A stretch of DNA of 13,268 nt from an uncultured Caryophanales bacterium (GTDB lineage Bacteria; Bacillota_I; Bacilli_A; RF39; UBA660): contig CAJLIR010000026.1 in the NCBI GenBank assembly GCA_905206805.1, positions 1 to 13,268 on the forward strand, written 5' to 3'. Under the pieces are notes generated by a model. The model saw only the letters and a program-made list of their open reading frames with translations. It was not told the DNA's origin and did no database searches. The position numbers and the translations under genes were made by a program. Shown in pieces: positions 6,769 through 13,059 of the stretch (positions within the stretch are counted from its first letter, which is position 1; each line of letters begins with the position of its first letter).

Positions 6769-7548
6769 ATGAAAAAAATAGTTCCTTTTAAAAAAGAAAT
6801 ATCATTTCAAACAAATGTGTCAGAGATAACTAGCATTTCTTTAGAACACAATTTACATCTTAGTGATAATAATTTAATTACTGGTAATTTTAATATTAGT
6901 GGTGAATATAAAATTGCTGATACAAGTGTAAGTACAGAAGTTTTTAATTTTGAATTACCATTCGATATAAATGTTGATGAAAAATATGATTTGACAAATT
7001 TAGTTGTTGATATAGATGATTTTTATTATGAAATTGTAAATAATAAAACCTTAGAAGTAAATATAGATGTTTTATTAGATAAATTGGTAGAAAAACCTTT
7101 GATAGAAAAGGAAGAAATTATAAAAGAAGAAAATACAGATGTTTCAGATGTTATGGATAATGAAAATATAATGGATGAAAGTGATGATATTATGGAAAGA
7201 TGTATAGAAAAAGAAGATATTTTAAGTGAGTTAGAAAATGTTGATGATAAATTAATCGAACAAAATAAAGTTGTTAGTGATAGGCCAATTGAAATTACAA
7301 AGGAGGAAACGGAAGTAAATTCGCAAAAAAGTATCCAAAAAATAAATTCTTTGTTTGATAATTTGGATTCTAGTAGTGAAACATATAAAACCTATAAAAT
7401 ATGCATAATAAGAAATGGAGATACCATTGAAAGTGTTATGCAAAAATATAGTATTACTAAAGAAGAAATTGAAAAATATAATAATATATCAGAGATAAAA
7501 ATAGGTGATAAATTAATAATACCATCAATTAATGATGCGAAAGTTTAA
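6769..7548 (+). CDS. spoVID: Short SpoVID-like spore coat encasement protein with C-terminal LysM
   Basis: SpoVID acts in the mother cell, where it drives coat encasement of the forespore together with SpoIVA and SafA. This 259-residue version has three parts. First is an N-terminal beta-rich SpoVID domain (about 1-112; MKKIVPFKKEISF, then SISLEHNLHL and SGEYKI). Next is a very acidic linker (about 115-190). Last is a LysM domain (about 209-254; IIRNGDTIESV ... KIGDKLIIPS). B. subtilis SpoVID (575 residues) has the same order but a much longer middle. ATG 6769 is preferred: AAGGAG (6755-6760) lies 8 bases upstream, whereas ATG 6745 precedes the ribosome site and ATG 6763 is too close to it. 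The next gene is the ysxE homologue, as in Bacillus, which supports the call. I could not define a convincing sporulation-sigma promoter. Confidence 0.87.
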   Translation: MKKIVPFKKEISFQTNVSEITSISLEHNLHLSDNNLITGNFNISGEYKIADTSVSTEVFNFELPFDINVDEKYDLTNLVVDIDDFYYEIVNNKTLEVNIDVLLDKLVEKPLIEKEEIIKEENTDVSDVMDNENIMDESDDIMERCIEKEDILSELENVDDKLIEQNKVVSDRPIEITKEETEVNSQKSIQKINSLFDNLDSSSETYKTYKICIIRNGDTIESVMQKYSITKEEIEKYNNISEIKIGDKLIIPSINDAKV

Positions 7549-8440
7549 TGATTTATTTAAAAAGTATTCAATAAATCCAACAGGTTATGAATTTTATAAA
7601 AATGTAACAATAGTTAATACAAATAATCAGAAATTTGTAATAAAACAGAAAAATCGTGAAGATAAAACCCAAATATTTAATTATTTAAATTCTAGAAGTT
7701 TTAATTATTATCCTAAAATATTAAGCGATAAATTAGATGATTATGAAATTACTGAATATATAGAGCAAGTTGATATGCCTGATGAACAAAAGTTGCAAGA
7801 TTTAATAGATTTGGTTGCACTTTTACATAGTAAAACAACTCATTATGAAGAAATAGATGAAGAAGAATATAAAGAAATATACGAAGATATTAATAATAAT
7901 ATTGCTTATTTATATAGTTATTATACTGATTATTTACTTGTGGCAGAAAATAGTGTATATATGAGTCCAAGTCAATATGTTTTAGCACTAAATATTTCAA
8001 AAATACTAGGATCATTAAATTTTTGTAAAGATGAAATTGATGAATGGTATAAAATTGTAAAAGAGAAAAAAAAACAACGATTAGTTGTCTTACATAATAA
8101 TTTAGATTTAAGCCATTTTATAAAAAACAAGGGTTCATATTTAATTAGTTGGAATAAGGCAAAAATAGATATACCTATATTTGATTTATATAAACTTTAT
8201 AAAAGACATTCTCTAGATTATGATTTTTCTGAAATATTTAAAAGATATGAACATTCATATCCTTTGTTAGAAGAAGAAAAAAAATTGTTTTTTATTTTAA
8301 TTTCATTACCTGATAAATTAGAGTTTAATTCATCAGAATACCAAATGTGTACCGATATAAGTAATATAATAGAGTCACTTGCAAGAACAGAAAAATTTAT
8401 ATCACCATATTATTCTAAAAATACAAAACAAAATAAATAA
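7532..8440 (+). CDS. ysxE: YsxE/YutH/CotS-family spore coat-associated kinase-like protein
   Basis: This 302-residue protein has the aminoglycoside-phosphotransferase-like fold of the CotS/YutH/YsxE family and directly follows spoVID, as in B. subtilis. A beta-3-like lysine occurs in KFVIKQK (34-40). The catalytic-loop position reads LHNNLDLSHF (187-196), where active kinases have H-G-D-x-x-x-x-N: the Asp is Asn190 and the terminal Asn is His195. The metal-binding Asp of the next motif is Ser206 in LISW (204-207). It is therefore probably a pseudokinase or scaffold. The start (ATG 7532 or 7535) overlaps spoVID by 17 bases without a good ribosome site of its own, so translation is probably coupled. 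At 302 residues it is slightly shorter than B. subtilis YsxE. Coat association is inferred from family and context. Confidence 0.8.
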   Translation: MMRKFNDLFKKYSINPTGYEFYKNVTIVNTNNQKFVIKQKNREDKTQIFNYLNSRSFNYYPKILSDKLDDYEITEYIEQVDMPDEQKLQDLIDLVALLHSKTTHYEEIDEEEYKEIYEDINNNIAYLYSYYTDYLLVAENSVYMSPSQYVLALNISKILGSLNFCKDEIDEWYKIVKEKKKQRLVVLHNNLDLSHFIKNKGSYLISWNKAKIDIPIFDLYKLYKRHSLDYDFSEIFKRYEHSYPLLEEEKKLFFILISLPDKLEFNSSEYQMCTDISNIIESLARTEKFISPYYSKNTKQNK

Positions 8441-8581
8441 TATAAAAATAAATAATATAAAAATGCTAAATCTGGTTACAATAAAAAATGCAATTATGAA
8501 TTGATAAATTAACAAAATAGAAAAAATGAATAAAAATATAAACCATTTACCACGACAACGCCACCAATTGTTATTAGGCAT
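8402..8581 (-). CDS. Small hydrophobic membrane protein, antisense to the ysxE 3' end
   Basis: This - strand ORF encodes 59 residues beginning MPNNNWWRCRGKW and then almost wholly hydrophobic, enough for one or two membrane helices. Support comes from AGGTGA on the - strand (8592-8587), 5 bases before ATG 8581, and from the Trp/Arg-rich, less AT-biased first 13 codons. Its last 39 bases overlap the end of ysxE convergently. Against it, long hydrophobic runs arise easily on the complement of A-rich DNA, and I see no clear promoter with room for a leader. I recognise no family. It accounts for about half of the 372-base gap between ysxE and the pilin gene. Confidence 0.42.
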   Translation of the reverse strand: MPNNNWWRCRGKWFIFLFIFSILLIYQFIIAFFIVTRFSIFILFIFILFILFCIFRIIW

Positions 8582-8629
8582 AAATATCACCTATAATAAT
8601 ATATGTAAGATAATATTTTTTGTATAGGT

Positions 8630-8661
8630 AAAAATAATATTGAAATAAATATTATTTTTTT
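8630..8661. terminator. AT-only hairpin, possible bidirectional terminator
   Basis: AAAAATAATATT (8630-8641) pairs perfectly with AATATTATTTTT (8648-8659) around a 6-base loop, with seven Ts on the + strand (8655-8661) and five on the - strand. The 12-bp stem has no G-C pair, so it may be weak. It lies between the small - strand ORF and the pilin promoter. I find nothing else definable between about 8595 and 8740. Confidence 0.35.
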
Positions 8662-8743
8662 GTATATATTATATTTATTAAGTGAATAATAATAATGAAT
8701 TATATTAAGTTTACAGATATAATTTAAAATCGCAAAAAAATAC

Positions 8744-8760
8744 TGTCGAATATTGACAAA
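8744..8760. promoter_or_regulatory. Two inverted Spo0A (0A) box-like sites over the pilin promoter
   Basis: TGTCGAA (8744-8750) is a perfect 0A box. Two bases later TTGACAAA (8753-8760) reads TTTGTCAA on the - strand, close to the wider 0A consensus TTTGTCRAA. The second box contains the -35 hexamer. Bound Spo0A could activate at a class II position, as at spoIIG-type promoters, or occlude the -35. Confidence 0.5.
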
Positions 8761-8782
8761 GTTATTTTTTTTGTGATATATT
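8753..8782 (+). promoter_or_regulatory. Strong promoter of the pilin gene
   Basis: A perfect TTGACA (8753-8758), an 18-base spacer and TATATT (8777-8782) are preceded by TGA (8774-8776), an extended -10 TGn element. The start is expected near 8789, with GGAGGT at 8800-8805 as ribosome site. Confidence 0.8.
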
Positions 8783-8812
8783 AATATCGTAGAAAAATAG
8801 GAGGTAGAAAAA

Positions 8813-9238
8813 ATGAAAATGAATAAGAAAGGTTTCACTTTAATCGAATTATTAGCTGTTATCGTAATTTTAGCTATCATTGCCTTAATCGCTGTACCAC
8901 AAGTAATTAAAATCTTAAATAGTGCTAGACAAAGTGCTGCAGAAGACTCAGCTTATGGTATTATTAAAGCAGCTGAAAGTTATGTTGCAACTTATATGAT
9001 GGAAAACCAAGGTGACTGGGTTGCTAGTGATGTAGCATTTACATGTTCTAGTAATGGATGTACTGGTACAGTTGGTCAAAAATCAGTTACTTTAGATTTT
9101 AAAGGAACAAAACCAACAGATGGAGTAGTAACTTTAAGTACTACTGGTGAAGCAAAAATCACTAAAGCTTTAGTTATTAATGGATTTAAATGTTCTAGTC
9201 AAACTGATAAATCTGTTAAATGCGAAGTAAATAGCTAA
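8813..9238 (+). CDS. Type IV pilin (class III prepilin signal)
   Basis: This 141-residue prepilin has leader MKMNKKG, cleaved by prepilin peptidase before Phe8 of FTLIELLAVIVI. Glu12 is the invariant Glu5 of the mature pilin, needed for assembly. Residues 8-36 form the hydrophobic spine helix. The globular part contains Cys78, Cys83, Cys127 and Cys137, enough for two disulfides; the last pair bounds a C-terminal loop like a pilin D-region. The chain ends in Ser141. Codon choice is richer in ATC and GGT/GCT than its neighbours, which with the strong promoter and GGAGGT site suggests high expression of a major pilin. No PilB, PilC or PilD gene is in the window, so assembly genes must lie elsewhere. 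A pseudopilin for competence or secretion is the main alternative. The following gene is an O-antigen-ligase-family protein. Confidence 0.92.
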   Translation: MKMNKKGFTLIELLAVIVILAIIALIAVPQVIKILNSARQSAAEDSAYGIIKAAESYVATYMMENQGDWVASDVAFTCSSNGCTGTVGQKSVTLDFKGTKPTDGVVTLSTTGEAKITKALVINGFKCSSQTDKSVKCEVNS

Positions 9239-9265
9239 AAAAAGAAATTATATTTCTTTTTTTTT
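9237..9265 (+). terminator. Terminator between the pilin and O-antigen-ligase genes
   Basis: AAAAAAAGAAAT (9237-9248) pairs with ATTTCTTTTTTT (9252-9263) around a 3-base loop and runs on in Ts to 9265. It starts within the pilin stop codon and ends just before the next ribosome site. No promoter is visible between the genes, so it probably attenuates, giving much pilin and little of the membrane enzyme. Confidence 0.6.
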
Positions 9266-9281
9266 GAAAAAAGGTGATAAA

Positions 9282-10610
9282 ATGAATTTTAATGATATAA
9301 AAAATATGAATAATTTAGATAAATTAATAACTAAAACTAGACTAGAAAAAAATTCATACATATTATCTATGTTATTAATTTTTACTCCTCTATTGATATT
9401 TTTTTTAAACCTAATACTACCTTCTGCAACAAACTCAATTTGGTTGACCTTAATTCTGTTATTAGGATTATTAACTAATTTGAATGCATTTTTATACGTT
9501 TATAAATTATATAAAGAACACGGGAAAAACTTTATAATTAGTCATTTAAAATCAAACAAATACATTATATTTTTATTTTTATATATAATTTGGTGTTTTA
9601 TATCATGTTTTTTTTCTTCTAATAAATTTAAAAGCTTTTTTGGAACTGATTACTTATGTGAAAGTTTTTTATGTTTTTTAGCATATTTTGGAATTTTTTC
9701 TAACGGTATATTTATAAAGAATAAGGATTTATTAAAAAAAATACTTACCCTTTTTGTAATATCTGTTTCATTAATTTCTATTGTTACATTATTATCGTAT
9801 TATTTTAATTTGAATTTTCATTTTTTTAGAAGATTCACCTCTATTTTTATGAATGAAAACCACTATGCATATTATATAAATATTGGACTCATTGCTAATA
9901 CTTGCCTTATATTGTTTTATGATAATAAAAAACTAAACATAATATATACTGTATTATATTTAATAAACTGTCATATGCTAATTTTAAACGATACATTAGG
10001 TTGTTTTCTAGCTTTTATATGCACTTTATTTTTAATTTTTGTATATTTATTAATTACTAAAAGGAATTTAAGTAAATTTATTATTTTAGTTATTTCATTA
10101 ATAATTATCTGTTTTGTAAATAGAAATATTGTTTTAAATAATTTTTCTAGTTTCTTTGGAGATATAATTTCAATAGAAAAAAATATATCAAAAAAAGATG
10201 ATATAAAAAAAATTTATAATACTGGGTCAAACAGAATGGGACTATGGTTAGTAACTATTCAATTGATTGAAGAAAAGCCTGTTTTTGGTTATGGAATAGG
10301 AAATTTATTAGAACAATATATTAGGGTTAATAAATCAGAAATCACATCAAGGCCTCATAATGAGTATCTTCAAGTTGGAGTATCTATAGGAATACCAGGA
10401 TTAATTTTTTATTTATTGTTTTTAGGCTCATTAATTTTTAAAGTGATAGTTAATATAAAAAAAATTTCTAATTTTGAAGTTAGTATTTTATTTATCATAG
10501 TGACTTATTTGGTATCATCATTCTTTGGTGTATCGATATTTTATACAACACCATATTTATATTTGTTTTTAGGATTATTAAGTGGTTTTGTGATAAAAAA
10601 TAAATACTAA
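9282..10610 (+). CDS. O-antigen ligase/Wzy-family membrane glycosyltransferase (possible pilin oligosaccharyltransferase)
   Basis: ATG 9282 follows AAGGTGA (9271-9277); the in-frame TTG at 9264 lies before that site. The 442-residue product has about eleven or twelve hydrophobic segments. Its large loop holds the Wzy_C/WaaL signature: SNRMGLW (about 316-322), KPVFGYGIGN (about 332-341), then RPHNEYLQVG (about 357-366) with the conserved Arg and His, followed by IGIPGL and a membrane helix. An earlier FMNENHYAYY (about 190-199) matches the N-x-N-x-x-A motif. The family transfers or polymerises lipid-linked glycans on the outer face of the membrane; members include WaaL, Wzy and the protein O-oligosaccharyltransferases PglL and TfpO/PilO. 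Position after a pilin gene recalls pilA-tfpO in Pseudomonas. A role in wall polysaccharide polymerisation is equally possible, since an LtaS gene follows. Confidence 0.8.
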   Translation: MNFNDIKNMNNLDKLITKTRLEKNSYILSMLLIFTPLLIFFLNLILPSATNSIWLTLILLLGLLTNLNAFLYVYKLYKEHGKNFIISHLKSNKYIIFLFLYIIWCFISCFFSSNKFKSFFGTDYLCESFLCFLAYFGIFSNGIFIKNKDLLKKILTLFVISVSLISIVTLLSYYFNLNFHFFRRFTSIFMNENHYAYYINIGLIANTCLILFYDNKKLNIIYTVLYLINCHMLILNDTLGCFLAFICTLFLIFVYLLITKRNLSKFIILVISLIIICFVNRNIVLNNFSSFFGDIISIEKNISKKDDIKKIYNTGSNRMGLWLVTIQLIEEKPVFGYGIGNLLEQYIRVNKSEITSRPHNEYLQVGVSIGIPGLIFYLLFLGSLIFKVIVNIKKISNFEVSILFIIVTYLVSSFFGVSIFYTTPYLYLFLGLLSGFVIKNKY

Positions 10611-10613
10611 TAT

Positions 10614-10630
10614 TGTTACAAAACTGTAAT
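10614..10630 (+). promoter_or_regulatory. WalR (YycF)-like binding site upstream of the LtaS gene
   Basis: TGTTAC (10614-10619), five bases, then TGTAAT (10625-10630) fits the WalR direct repeat TGTWAH-N5-TGTWAH with no mismatch. It abuts the -35, where activating WalR sites lie. The same bases also form a small inverted repeat (TTACA/TGTAA), so another regulator is possible. Confidence 0.5.
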
Positions 10631-10658
10631 TGATAAAATTTAAAAAATGTGCTATACT
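10630..10658 (+). promoter_or_regulatory. Extended -10 sigma-A promoter of the LtaS gene
   Basis: TTGATA (10630-10635), a 17-base spacer, and TATACT (10653-10658) preceded by TGC (10650-10652). The start should be near 10665, giving a leader of about 20 bases containing GAGGTG. Confidence 0.8.
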
Positions 10659-10685
10659 TAATAGCATGAAGATGAGGTGTTTTTT

Positions 10686-12698
10686 TTGAAAGATAGATTT
10701 AAAAAAATAATTTCAAAACTTAGTATTTATTTAAGGACAAATAAATTATTTTTCGTTTTTGTTTTGACATCTGTTGGAAATGCAACTTTATTACGTTTTT
10801 TGACTGTTCAAAATTATTTTGAAATTAAGCCACTTTTGGCTGATACAGGAGCTGTTTTATTAATTGGCGCATTTGGTTATTTCTTTAAACCAAAAAATCA
10901 ATTTAAATATTATTTTACATGGTCAATAATTTTTACATTCTTATGTATTGTAAATTCTATGTATTATACTAATTATTTATCTTATGCATCAGTATCGCTT
11001 TTAGCAACTTCACTTCAAGTTGTAGATGTTGGTGATGCTGTTGTACAAAAAGTTATGGAAGTAAAAGATTTTAGTTATTTATGGCAAATTGTTGCAATGA
11101 TATTTGTTCATTTATATTTAAAGAAAAAAGGGTATTATGATTATGTTAAGGATATTGAAGTAGGTAAAGTAAGAGCATTAAATACAATTGTTGCAAGTTT
11201 AATAGTTTTTGGATTTTTTATTTCAACATTAACTGGTCTTGATATTAGTAGATTTGGAAAACAATGGAATAGAACTTATCTAGTTATGAATTTTGGACTA
11301 TATACATATCAAGCAAATGATATCTTTGTAAGTTTTAAAACAAAAATTAGTCCGCTTTTTGGATATGATGAAGCGGCAAAGGAATTTAGAGAATATTATG
11401 AAAATAGAAATTCTGAACCTAAAAAAACAAATCAATATACGGATATATTAAAGGGAAGAAATGTTATTGCTATTCATGCTGAAAGTATTCAAAATTTTAC
11501 ACTACATACAACTTTTAATGGTGAAGAAGTTACACCAAATTTGAATCGTTTAGCTAGTGAAGGATTATATTTTTCTAACTTTTATGCTCAAGAGAGTGTA
11601 GGTACTAGTAGTGATAGTGAATTTACATTTTTAACTTCACTAATGCCAGCATCTAGTGGAACAGTTGCTGTTAGTTATTGGGATAGAGATTATAGTACAA
11701 GTTTAAAATATCTTAAAGAAATGGGTTATTACAATTTTAGTATGCATGCGAATAATGGTACATTTTGGAATCGTAATATGATCCATCCTAAATATGGATA
11801 TGATAAATTTTTCTATTATACAAAGGACTATGAAATTGATGAAGTTATGGGAATGGGACTTAGTGATAAATCATTCTTTAGACAATCTGTTCCAAAAATA
11901 AAAGAAATTAGTGAGAATAATCAAAACTTTTATGGTACTATGATTATGTTAACAAACCATACACCATTCTCAGCAGCTTCAGAAGTTGATTTTGACGTAG
12001 ATTATAAATATGAAAAAATTAATGAGGAAACTGGTGAAAAAGAAACTGTTTCAGCACCTTTCTTGGAAGGAACAACTTTAGGCGATTATTTTAAAACAGT
12101 TCATTATGCAGATTCTGCGATTGGACAATTTATAGACGATTTAGATGATGCAGGACTTTTAGATAATACAGTAATAGTTATTTATGGAGACCATGATGCT
12201 AAAATAAAGAAATCTGAATATTTGTATTATTATAATTATGATCCATATACTGATTCCGTATTGGATGAAGATGATCCTAATTATAAAGATATGGATTACT
12301 ATGATTATGAATTAAATCGTAAAGTGCCATTCATTATTTGGACAAAAGACAAAAAAGTTCAAGGTGAAGTTACTGATGCTATGGGTATGTATGATGCATC
12401 TCCAACATTAGGAAATATGTTAGGTTTTTATAACGAATATGCTTTAGGTCACGATATATTTAGTGTAGATGATAATGTTGTTGTATTCCCTGATGGAAGT
12501 TGGCTAAGTAATACTATGTATTATAGTAGTTCAAAGGAAGAGGGTAAATTGCTTAATGCAGATTCAACAATTAGTACTGAATATATTGAAAAAAATAATA
12601 AATATGCAGAAGATGTAATTGGTATATCAAATGATATAATAATATATGATTTGATTAAAAGAACAAAAGAAGATGCTGCAATATTAAATGAAGAATAA
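10686..12698 (+). CDS. ltaS: Lipoteichoic acid synthase-family glycerophosphotransferase (LtaS-like)
   Basis: LtaS polymerises glycerol phosphate from phosphatidylglycerol outside the membrane. TTG 10686 is chosen because GAGGTG (10674-10679) lies 6 bases upstream; GTG 10677 lies within that site. The 670-residue product has five hydrophobic segments (about 20-38, 50-68, 77-98, 131-145 and 166-185) and an extracellular sulfatase-fold domain from about 255. Compared with S. aureus LtaS, Glu266 matches the metal ligand Glu255, Trp361/Arg363 match W354/R356 (FWNR), His425 (TNHTPF) matches His416, and Asp502/His503 (YGDHD) match D475/H476. The nucleophile segment reads GTSSDSEF against GKTSDSEF, putting Ser308 where S. 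aureus has Thr300. Sulfatase-fold enzymes can use Ser, so activity is plausible, but a related polymer or a primase-like role cannot be excluded. It has its own promoter and terminator. Confidence 0.9.
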   Translation: MKDRFKKIISKLSIYLRTNKLFFVFVLTSVGNATLLRFLTVQNYFEIKPLLADTGAVLLIGAFGYFFKPKNQFKYYFTWSIIFTFLCIVNSMYYTNYLSYASVSLLATSLQVVDVGDAVVQKVMEVKDFSYLWQIVAMIFVHLYLKKKGYYDYVKDIEVGKVRALNTIVASLIVFGFFISTLTGLDISRFGKQWNRTYLVMNFGLYTYQANDIFVSFKTKISPLFGYDEAAKEFREYYENRNSEPKKTNQYTDILKGRNVIAIHAESIQNFTLHTTFNGEEVTPNLNRLASEGLYFSNFYAQESVGTSSDSEFTFLTSLMPASSGTVAVSYWDRDYSTSLKYLKEMGYYNFSMHANNGTFWNRNMIHPKYGYDKFFYYTKDYEIDEVMGMGLSDKSFFRQSVPKIKEISENNQNFYGTMIMLTNHTPFSAASEVDFDVDYKYEKINEETGEKETVSAPFLEGTTLGDYFKTVHYADSAIGQFIDDLDDAGLLDNTVIVIYGDHDAKIKKSEYLYYYNYDPYTDSVLDEDDPNYKDMDYYDYELNRKVPFIIWTKDKKVQGEVTDAMGMYDASPTLGNMLGFYNEYALGHDIFSVDDNVVVFPDGSWLSNTMYYSSSKEEGKLLNADSTISTEYIEKNNKYAEDVIGISNDIIIYDLIKRTKEDAAILNEE

Positions 12699-12709
12699 TT
12701 TGTAATATT

Positions 12710-12747
12710 AAGAATATAATTAATTAGAATAATTATATTCTTTTTTT
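12710..12747 (+). terminator. Terminator of the LtaS gene
   Basis: AAGAATATAATT (12710-12721) pairs perfectly with AATTATATTCTT (12731-12742) around a 9-base loop, followed by a run of seven Ts (12741-12747). Confidence 0.8.
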
Positions 12748-12767
12748 GAAAAAATTAAATTTTTGTA

Positions 12768-12796
12768 TTGCTATATAATTAAAATTTTGATATAAT
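12768..12796 (+). promoter_or_regulatory. Promoter of the tRNA pair
   Basis: TTGCTA (12768-12773) and a perfect TATAAT (12791-12796) are 17 bases apart. The start falls just before tRNA-Cys, and only 12 bases separate the tRNAs, so both are probably on one transcript. Confidence 0.7.
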
Positions 12797-12808
12797 TTAT
12801 TTGTATTT

Positions 12809-12882
12809 GGGTCTATAGCCAAGTGGTAAGGCGTGGGACTGCAACTCCCTGATCGTTGGTTCAAATCCGACTAGACCCTCCA
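12809..12882 (+). tRNA. trnC: tRNA-Cys (GCA)
   Basis: The 7-bp acceptor stem GGGTCTA/TAGACCC is followed by discriminator T and an encoded CCA. The D arm (GCC AAGTGGTAA GGC), anticodon loop CTGCAAC with GCA at 12841-12843, and T arm with TTCAAAT are all present. The outermost anticodon-stem pair is a T-T mismatch; the other four pair. Confidence 0.95.
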
Positions 12883-12894
12883 TTTATAAATTTT

Positions 12895-12968
12895 GCAGGT
12901 GTGGTTCAATGGTAGAATGCGGCCTTGCCAAGGCTGAGACGCGAGTCCGATTCTCGTCACTTGCTCCA
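12895..12968 (+). tRNA. trnG: tRNA-Gly (GCC)
   Basis: Acceptor stem GCAGGTG pairs with CACTTGC (one G-T wobble), followed by T and encoded CCA. Anticodon loop TTGCCAA has GCC at 12927-12929. The T arm includes GAGTCCGATTCTC. It lies 12 bases after tRNA-Cys. Confidence 0.95.
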
Positions 12969-12977
12969 TTTGAAATC

Positions 12978-13008
12978 AACTTACGGACTTAAAAGTTCGT
13001 AAGTTTTT
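12978..13008 (+). terminator. Terminator of the tRNA pair
   Basis: AACTTACG (12978-12985) pairs with CGTAAGTT (12998-13005). Three further inner pairs (one G-T) give an 11-bp stem and a 6-base loop, followed by Ts to 13008. Confidence 0.85.
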
Positions 13009-13025
13009 ATTTTATATAAAACTTT

Positions 13026-13058
13026 AAAAGTTCTCTTTCTAGAAAGGAGGACTTTTTT
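13026..13058 (+). promoter_or_regulatory. Hairpin that sequesters the ribosome site of the last gene
   Basis: AAAAGTTCTCTTT (13026-13038) pairs with AAGGAGGACTTTT (13044-13056) over 13 bp, including two G-T wobbles, around a CTAGA loop. The 3' arm contains the whole AAGGAGG. Two more Ts follow, so the structure could also act as a weak terminator. It could therefore be a translational switch or an attenuator. Confidence 0.5.
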
Positions 13059-13059
13059 C

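Noticed and set aside
7252..7443. 63-codon - strand ORF inside spoVID
   Set aside because: Shadow frame in the linker/LysM region, with no ribosome site or recognisable product.
8596..8604. CATATATTA on the - strand as a SigK-like -10 for the small ORF
   Set aside because: Transcription would begin at or inside the ribosome site, leaving no usable leader.
8587..8880. 97-codon - strand ORF across the pilin promoter
   Set aside because: It would run antisense through the pilin start, ribosome site and promoter; its composition is that expected from complementing A/T-rich DNA.
13026..13058. T-box riboswitch at the right edge
   Set aside because: The leader is too short and lacks the conserved T-box antiterminator bulge and specifier domain.
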